Shown: positions 57,203 through 64,000 of the stretch, piece after piece
How positions within the stretch are numbered: position 1 is the first letter of the stretch
Layout: the number at the start of each line of letters is the position of its first letter
Assembly (NCBI GenBank): GCA_029964075.1
Contig: CM057147.1
Span: 22,651,513-22,715,512 of the forward strand
Source: Patiria pectinifera
Taxonomy: Eukaryota > Echinodermata > Asteroidea > Valvatida > Asterinidae
Length of the DNA stretch: 64,000 nt
Direction: 5' to 3'
Notes under the pieces: generated by a model
The model's database searches: none
Seen by the model: only the letters and a program-made list of their open reading frames with translations
What the model was told of the DNA's origin: nothing
Translations under genes and position numbers: made by a program

Positions 57203-57514
57203 AAGGGCCGATCCAGGGGGGGGGGGGGCCAAAGGGGGCCATGGCCCCCCCAAAACGAAACCAATTCTTTCTTTTTTTATGTGACATCGCAATAAAGGCA
57301 GGCAATGAGTACACCACCATCTTTTCCTCAAAAAACATTGGTTAAAGTGGTCAGAAATTGCCTCAGATCGCACCACAGGGCATCTAGAATCCAAAAAAAT
57401 ATCGGGGCCCTTAAGCGGGCCCCGAACCCCACGCCGTAATTTTTTTGACACACTTTTTGGGGGGACCAACATTTTTTTGGGCCCCCCAAAAAATTGTGTT
57501 CTGTATCCGCCCTT
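57203..57514 (+). repeat. GGATCCGCCC-type dispersed element
   Basis: AAGGGCCGATCCAGG at the left is inverted as CTGTATCCGCCCTT at the right. G/C runs and CCATGGCCCCCC lie just inside. The body matches 62964-63252 (same orientation) and 30940-31194. Confidence 0.75.
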
Positions 57515-58645
57515 GTGTACAAATGGCATAACCACACATAAAGGCCATCCAAAACACGGAAGATAGTCAGCACGAAGGAGTACGCCCAAGATTCAGTGAG
57601 TTTACGCATCAAGCAGAGTCGAGATTGGGGGCAAATACTATTAAGAATCCACCAATTTTTTTGGGAGAGTCCCATAGAATCACAGGTTCTATATATTTGC
57701 CAAAAACAGACCCTACTACACATTGCCCACTGCTTTTTTTAAATTTAATTTGTCACCCCAAAAGAAGTAAATATAGTGAAGAAACTACCCATATAGATTT
57801 TTATACAGCAGGGCTTCCAGAGTGATCTAGATATCTTGAAATAACATTGTCATGACGAAAGAGACATCACTCCCTTTCAGCCTTCCAGTTTGGCACCGAG
57901 ACCGCGTAGCGCCACAAAAGCACCACAATGGTGCATTGAACATGCAACAAGTATACAGTCAACTTTAATTTATACAGTCAACTTCAATTTACAAGATGTA
58001 TCTGCACCATAGAGCTCACTAACATGTTGACTGTATTGGCAGCCATGATATAAAAGAGTAAAGGTCAACTATAAACCCCTGATATGATGAGACTACACCC
58101 TCTCATCTCCTGGGATTGCATTGGTTCCTTTGCGCCGTGCTCCGAATTTGATATTTGTTTTTTTCCCATTAATTATTATTTTTTTTGTAATTAGTGGGGG
58201 GTTCCAGAAAGTTATGGCTGTAATGAAAAAGTTGTTTATTTTTCTTGAGTCGGGAGCCCTAAATATGGTCGGTTGGAAATGAGAAGCAGAGAATAAACAA
58301 GGGATGCCTTAATTTAAACCAGAGCATTGATGTGTTCAAGGCCCATAGGCAAGCAATGACAAGTCACTGTTCATTTGAAGCAAATTGATGGGCAGCACAG
58401 AGTTGCAAATGGTTTCTATTCACAAGGTTATTATTCAAAACATTAATAAATCTGAAGACGCAGCAGTGTCAATAAGGAGGATAGCACTGACTAAAAAGGT
58501 TTTTTTTCTGACTATTTTTCCCTTGAGATGGAATGAGCTAGTTGTTCGTAAAAAAGCTAACCACAGGTGAACAGTGAGCTCATTTCTGTGATTACGCGAC
58601 GACGCATTTGATGATGCAGTTTCTTGCTACGGCACAGTAAAGACT

Positions 58646-58875
58646 GCATCGCTCAAATGTCAAATCTCTCAAACATTTCTGATCATGACAGGCACTGTCT
58701 GTGTCACTGTCTGTGTCACACTTATACTACGGGGTGATGTGGGTCCCTATTTCTTTGTTGCAGTTGAGCGCTTGCGATACAACAATTCCTGGCTCAACAC
58801 AGTCACCTATTGCTGGAGAAATGAAACTTAAGTTTCAGGAAAGTCGCTAAAAAGATCATTTTCCGGACACACTGA
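58646..58875 (+). pseudogene. Truncated GPCR pseudogene (TM6-TM7 fragment)
   Basis: GCATCGCTCAAATGTCAAAT starts a stretch closely matching 62460-62680 of the intact receptor, covering the end of loop 3, TM6 and TM7. A copy of GTCTGTGTCACT is duplicated and the segment encoding the TM6-TM7 junction is shortened. A base loss occurs at TCTCAAACATTT, and a TAA follows GGAGAAATGAAAC. It cannot encode a receptor. It shows local tandem duplication of the GPCR gene with loss of one copy. Confidence 0.85.
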
Positions 58876-59247
58876 CAGCCAGAATGAAGTTCAAAACTCA
58901 TCAACAACCCAACGGCACCAACCCACAATAACAACGACCACGCCATTTCTGGTCACCAATAACACTTTATAAAACCTTTCCATTTCTGCAATCCTTCTTT
59001 TTGTAAACTACCGCAAATGTATTCATTTTTAAACATACTTATTTAGCAACGCAACCACAAAAGTAAATCATCTACCCGACATGCTTCCATGTTACAGGTC
59101 ATATACGGCGCCACTGGAGCACAGGAATAGGATGCAGTGGTGTTATAGTGTGTTTCATAACGACGAGCTATACCTTGAGACTGTATGACATACATGAGCA
59201 TAGTTAATGTCAATTTATTTTGGAGGTTCTACACATGTACAACAGTA

Positions 59248-60906
59248 GCTCACTCCATCGAGCCGAGTGAAAATCAAGAGTTTTTTTTATTAATTTAAAG
59301 CTCGTTGCCTTCGCGGGAAAATCACTTCTTTGAAAATCCAAAACCAAGGACTACTTTGTTGTTTGCAGTAAGCAGTTATTTATCTGGGCCACCAGTCATT
59401 TTTTTTTGTAGAGTAGACGAGGGATAGAATTGACATGATTTAGATCCAGTCATTGTAGGTTTCAAAATGTCACTAAAAAGACAACTTTATGGAATGCCTA
59501 TCGTGGAATTATAAAGTGAAGGTGTAAATGTCTGTGTATAGATAGTCAAAAATTCATCACAATGTTTTTGCTTCTCTTTTCTCTAAGGAGTAATTCTCTT
59601 TAAAATAATCTGATAGGTTGCAGGCAAATTATTTGCAAACTTATACATCTCATTACAAATTATGCAAACTTATAGATTCCAATGTAATAAATCAACTGTC
59701 ATCAATGATATTGCATACATCTTCGTGGAAAGTAATTACAGACACAAATACTACTAGATGTTTGTGGACAAACACATGGCTGTTTCGGTAGTTTTGTTAT
59801 TTTATTTTTCTGTCATGTTGTAGATTGATAGTACATAGATGTGCAGTAGAAAGGTGCAGAGTGAACAGGGTCAATAGTTCTGCAGGCCATATAAAAATGT
59901 ACCTTTAATGTGACGTCACATAATGTGTGATGACGTCATTGTAACATTACCTCACAGTTCATCTGTAACACATCACAGTCTATTGCATACCAAATTTCAG
60001 CCCAATCGGACCTGTCATTCTGTAGACGTAGGCCTTCACAATATGCACTGTTAATATGACGTCACATGTCATGTGATGACGTCATCGAAAGGTCATTTCC
60101 ATTTTCATCTATAACACATCCCGTTCTAGGTACGTACCAACTTTCAACCCAATCAGGTCCGTCGTTCTGAAGATACAGGCCTTCAACATATGCAAATTTA
60201 ATATAACGTCATATGTCACACGATGACGTTATCGTGACGTCACTTTAATTTTCATGTATAACACATCCCGGTCTAGGTGCATACCAACTTTCAACTCAAT
60301 TGGACATTTAGGTTTGGAGTGATAGACCTTCAAAATATGCACCTATATTGTGACGTCATGTGACACGTGATGACGTCATGATGACGTTAGTGTTCGGCAC
60401 ACATCTGCAGGTGCTGGTCTAATCGTATGTTAAGTATATTGGACAGATTTTAGTGCCCAGAGTGCTGGATATGATGAAAACGTGTACAAAATCTATGAGC
60501 AGCTGTCATAGTCATAAAAAAAATTAACGAAAACAATTTGCCGAAACAGCCATTTATGAGGCAGACAGTTTCTGGTAATCCATTATCCAATTAAAGAGAA
60601 AGCTAATGGAAAGTTTCTGTTGATTTTAAGCAAAGTGAAGGGCATGTAAGACTTTAACAAAATGCATGGCTATTGTCAACATCATCGCTAATTATATGCT
60701 TTACTATTTTAAAAGCAGCTATTCTGTGCTTTTTTGCTCACCAGTTGCTCATGCAAATCTGGCTTCAAGGCCTTTTAGTGTGGGTGTGTAGCTGAGTGCG
60801 TTCATCTGTGTTCATCAAATAATCAAAGTCAAAGCAGTGATTTTCCCGCGAAGGCGGCGAGCTTTAATAAAAAAAGTATTGATTTACCTGGCTCGATGGA
60901 GTGAGC
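59248..60906. repeat. 1.66-kb region with inverted 75-bp ends
   Basis: GCTCACTCCATCGAGCC at 59248 pairs with GGCTCGATGGAGTGAGC at 60890-60906. The arms extend through CGCGGGAAAATCACT / AGTGATTTTCCCGCG. It encloses the element at 59777-60552. It could be a transposon or an inverted duplication; there is no coding frame. Confidence 0.6.
59777..60552. repeat. Element with TGGCTGTTTCGG TIRs carrying a CRE-rich tandem array
   Basis: TGGCTGTTTCGG at 59777-59788 is inverted at 60541-60552. Between about 59895 and 60395 a unit of about 147 bp repeats four times. Each unit has a palindromic pair TGACGTCAC...TGATGACGTCA and a conserved CCAATC, AACACATCCC and TAGGTGC-like part. TGACGTCA is the ATF/CREB palindrome; binding is not shown. 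Confidence 0.7.
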
Positions 60907-61785
60907 AATGGAGTATATTAATAGCTGACTGCATCCACTTCCATGCCAATACTGGGCAGATATCGATAACGCTGTCAGCGTTAACGAACATTTACAGCAC
61001 AACTTGTCGCGCCTACCCACAACCATCAATGCAATCACGCTCACTGTTAGGCAGTTGGAAACCCCATCAAAAGCTATAATCTCACTGTTCCTATCGGCTG
61101 TAAGTCAACTTCTCTTCGCTTTGCCATTGTGGCACATTTTGGAGGGAGTCTGCAGCAGTGACGCAGATCACTTGTATGTGAAACTATGCCAGAAAGAGAG
61201 TCCTTGAATTATAATTTGATGAATGACGCTTGCTTCTACAGAAGTCATTTGGACCTGTTACTTTCAGCCAAATTTCAAACATTACAGGACACAGATCAGG
61301 TTGTGTTTTTGGTGGCTGCACCACAATATCACGACTCTTCGCTGAAGGAATACCATTTGTCATTGAATGAATCTGACAGCAACCGTTCACCAAGGTATGT
61401 ACTTCACGTAGGCGTACGTTGCTTCTTCTTAAATGCTTGTAACATTTCATTAGACCTGAGGAATTTCCAAACAGGTTTGCACATCTTTCGTACAACAGGA
61501 TATCCATCATGGTGGTAGACAAATGAACAAAGACACACCATTGACAAGATCGAGGACTGCAAAGATGCAAACTTAAACATCACCTCTTGATTAACACGAG
61601 ACCGAATGATGTTCCAGAGATTCCAAATGTATGGTCTATAGACTACAGAAAAACCAGAAACTGATTTGAAATCAGATGGAATGAATTGGATTCTGCAACA
61701 AGTGCATTATGAAAAGTTTGCCCTCTGGCCTCTGTGTTATGAAACAAAACTATAACAAATGTTATAATTCAGCACTCTACAAACA

Positions 61786-62691
61786 ATGGCAAACATATCA
61801 TATTATGAATACGAGTTATCTCCTCTTGTTTCCAATTCTAACACTACTGACGGGAACAGTGGATGCATAGAAAGATTGGGTTATTCAACTTGCATTCTTA
61901 TCGTGTGTGTTCGAGGTCCAATTTGCTTATTTTCCATCATCTGCAACTTGTTTTCTCTGCTGGTGTTACATCGCATACATGACATGCATGACGTCACTAA
62001 GCTGCTGGTGGTAGCCCTAACAATTACCGATGTTGGAGTGGGCTTCTTTGGTCTTCTCTCCGCAAGTCTCAAACTTAATTTTCATATTCAATCCTTTGCC
62101 ATAATACATGCAGTTGTATTTTTTCAGCTGCTGGGGTTGTGCATTCTGGCAATGATTACTGTGGTCCGCTACATTGCAGTATCACAACCTCTCAAGCTGC
62201 AAACTCTAGTCACCAAAAGACGAGCTTATATTGCCTTGACATGTGCAACTTTACTCTGTCTTTTTGCACTCACTTGCATAATCTTAGCTGAGCATTCTGA
62301 ACAGCTGGATGCTTTTCAAACAGCACTCATTTATTTCATTTTCGTATCAACCGTTTTGATTGTAATCGTTCTGTATGTGAAATTGCTATTAATTGCAAGG
62401 CATCAGGCACGGCGTATAGCAGCAGCTGAGATCAATGCTGAAGATGCACAGTTTCAGCTGCATCGCTCAAATGTCAAATCTCTCAAAACATTTCTGATCA
62501 TCACAGGCACTGTCTGTGTCACTTGGCTGCCCACACTCATACTATTCGGAGAAGTACATTCGCTTATTGTGATTTTGGTTGAAAGTCTGCGCTACAGCAA
62601 TTCCTGGCTCAACACAGTCATCTATTCCTGGAGAAATGAAACTTTCAGGAAGGCTGCCAAAAAGCTTATTTGTCGGAAAGGCAGACAGTGA
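61786..62691 (+). CDS. Rhodopsin-class (class A) G protein-coupled receptor, single exon
   Basis: The 301-residue intronless frame has seven hydrophobic segments (TM1 about 36-62, TM2 70-95, TM3 104-127, TM4 147-168, TM5 179-203, TM6 233-255, TM7 258-281). The N-terminus has NIS and NTT glycosylation sites and no signal peptide. Class A features are D82 in TM2 (LTITD) and TM6 TWLP (247-249). Unusually, the DRY motif at the end of TM3 reads VRY (127-129), the TM7 NPxxY reads NTVIY (276-280), and the usual TM3 disulfide cysteine is not seen. The C-tail is short and basic. The ligand is unknown. The start ATG has context ACAAACAATGG. A decayed copy lies 3 kb upstream. Confidence 0.88.
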   Translation: MANISYYEYELSPLVSNSNTTDGNSGCIERLGYSTCILIVCVRGPICLFSIICNLFSLLVLHRIHDMHDVTKLLVVALTITDVGVGFFGLLSASLKLNFHIQSFAIIHAVVFFQLLGLCILAMITVVRYIAVSQPLKLQTLVTKRRAYIALTCATLLCLFALTCIILAEHSEQLDAFQTALIYFIFVSTVLIVIVLYVKLLLIARHQARRIAAAEINAEDAQFQLHRSNVKSLKTFLIITGTVCVTWLPTLILFGEVHSLIVILVESLRYSNSWLNTVIYSWRNETFRKAAKKLICRKGRQ

Positions 62692-63506
62692 TGCTCAACA
62701 TACATGTACATAAAACAAATAAGGATCAAATCATTAAAGTCGAAGCAGTGAATTCCTGGCGGACGGAAGGCGGCCAGTACCTCTCATTTCTGATATATTG
62801 GCTCCGTGCACAAGTAAATGTACCCCTTCAACAGTACGAAAGGGAACATTGAGGAAGACCATTAGGAGAAACACTTTTAATAAACGCATTGCTGACGACA
62901 CCTGACGCTCACTAAAAGTCGCTATGGCTTTGTGTAGTTTTCTTGCTACGGCACATAGACAACAAGGGCGGATCCAGGGGGGGGAGGGCAAGGGGGCCAT
63001 GGCCCCCCCCCCCCCCCAAAAAACGAAACCAATTTTTTTTTTATGTGACATCGCAATAAAGGCAGGCAATGAGTACACCACCATCTTTTCCTCAAAAAAA
63101 CATTGGTTAAAGTGGTCAGAAATTGCCTCAGATCGCACCACAGAGCATCTAGAATCCAAAAAAATTTCCCCACGCCGTAATTTTAGTGACCCACTTTTTT
63201 GGGGGACCAATTTTTTTTGGCCCCCCAAAAATTGTGTTCTGGATCCGCCCTTGGTCGCGCATCAGTTCCCACCATGCCCCGTGGGCAGTTTTTTTTTCAC
63301 AGGAAACAGCCGCGAGACACTTTCTGACGAACTCGGCCGCACTCGGGTTTCGTTGGGCTTAGACTGGTAACAGGTTTCGTTTTTCCTTTTCCGGTTACCC
63401 TTTTTTCGTTTTTGTTTTGGCAAAGAAAAAGTTGTCTTAGTTTTTAGTTGTGTGTGTTTCAGTGAAACAAAATGAAACAGATATGAGTGTGCTGCGTTTA
63501 TTTACA
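62692..63506. other. GPCR 3' flank with a dispersed element
   Basis: It holds the GGATCCGCCC element at 62964-63252 and no supported gene. ORFs in it are produced by the repeat. Confidence 0.6.
62964..63252 (+). repeat. GGATCCGCCC-type dispersed element with intact ends
   Basis: AAGGGCGGATCC at 62964-62975 is the exact reverse complement of GGATCCGCCCTT at 63241-63252. A long G run lies inside the left end, with C runs on both sides. Best-preserved of the three copies. Confidence 0.8.
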
Positions 63507-64000
63507 TTATGTTAACTGTATACAAAGGAAAACAATTGATGATTTTGTTTTATACGCATCAAAAGCGGAATGCTGTAACTCGATGCGTTGTCTCTTTTTC
63601 TGAACACAGACTCAAAAACGGTGTACAGTACAGGGTTTGCTTTTCCTTTTTAAAATTAAAAAACGGTAACTGGTACAGGGTTTGCTTCTTCCTTTTTTCT
63701 TTTAAAAAAATTAAAAACGGTCACTGGTAAAGGGTACCTTTTTCTTTTTTCTTTTCAAAAATTCAAAAGCAAAAACTGGCAAAGGGTTTGCTTTTCCTTT
63801 TTTTGGTTCACAAATTTCAAAACAAATACGGGTAAAGGGTTTGCTTTTTCCTTTTTCTTTTGAAAAATTCAAAAACGTTGACTGGTAAAGGGTTTCCTTT
63901 TTCTTTTTTCTTTCCACGAATTCAAAAGCAAAAAAAAGGTAAAGGGTTTGCTTTTCCTCTTTTTGGTTCAAAAATCCAAAACCAAAAATTGGAAAAGGGT
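63507..64000 (-). repeat. Minisatellite arm B (inverse of 55800-56675), runs off the window
   Basis: ATGTTAACTGTATACAAAGG, the block with GCTGTAACTCGATGCGTTG, and units such as ACTGGTAAAGGGTTTGCTTT are the reverse complement of arm A in the same order. It continues past the window end, so its length is unknown. Confidence 0.8.

Larger units (their letters stand above)
55388..61785. other. Repeat-rich stretch before the GPCR gene
   Basis: It holds minisatellite arm A, the GGATCCGCCC element at 57203-57514, a GPCR pseudogene fragment at 58646-58875, an inverted-end region at 59248-60906 and, inside it, an element with a CRE-rich tandem array. A segment near 60810-60860 resembles the 3' flank of the intact GPCR (62725-62775). 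It may therefore be another duplicated remnant. No intact gene is seen. Confidence 0.55.

Noticed and set aside
57182..57723. Minus-strand ORFs of about 130 codons, also seen at 62734-63228 and 31097-31444
   Set aside because: Similar peptides come from three copies of one non-coding dispersed element.

Overview
This window is eukaryotic and reads as animal DNA, most likely a marine invertebrate deuterostome and perhaps an echinoderm. The support is spliced genes with GT/AG introns, a metazoan RPA1, a farnesoic-acid-O-methyltransferase-type (FAMeT) domain exon, a single-exon rhodopsin-class GPCR, ACATGT-rich simple repeats and a very dense population of short inverted-repeat elements. The species call is inference. 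The assembly looks like a draft: there is one 500-N gap and several unrelated loci carry frame breaks.

Layout. Positions 1-281 hold the stop-containing 3' end of an unrecognised basic, R/G/Q-rich protein. Positions 4079-9544 hold eight well-spliced exons of the C-terminal half of RPA1 (end of DBD-B, then the zinc-ribbon DBD-C), followed by a 15-bp minisatellite directly after the stop. From about 11.7 kb to the gap at 19599 lies a Polinton/Maverick element with a protein-primed type DNA polymerase B, a retroviral-type integrase on the opposite strand, a small membrane-anchored protein, a probable jelly-roll capsid protein and an A32-like packaging ATPase. Several of these are broken by single-base frameshifts. 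The maturation protease and second capsid protein expected of the group are not visible and may lie in the gap.

From 20.1 to 26.1 kb I see mainly repeats. A minus-strand C2H2 zinc-finger gene occupies 26169-27975 and is broken by a frame change and an in-frame TAA inside a finger. Weak minus-strand Cys-rich exon candidates lie at 28-29.5 kb. A plus-strand gene of unknown function runs from 32861 to 43939 in four exons with consistent phases. It encodes a long, low-complexity, probably disordered protein, and its first intron contains a 0.9-kb foldback element. From 44 to 54.8 kb there are no convincing genes, only inverted-repeat elements, one with a perfect 9-bp target duplication. A minus-strand terminal exon of a FAMeT-domain protein lies at 54837-55123. 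A rhodopsin-like GPCR lies at 61786-62691, with a decayed paralogue at about 58646-58875. That GPCR region is flanked by long inverted arms made of a 50-60 bp minisatellite (55.8-56.7 kb and 63.5 kb to the window end).

The host genes do not form an evident pathway. The coherent system here is the Polinton: polymerase and integrase for self-synthesising transposition, plus a capsid protein and packaging ATPase that make it virus-like. The most notable observations are a shared TAAAATG/TAATATG start context across its genes, frameshifts clustered at short A or T runs, the RPA1 stop that opens in frame into a repeat, and a set of unrelated inverted-repeat elements all bounded by TTAA.
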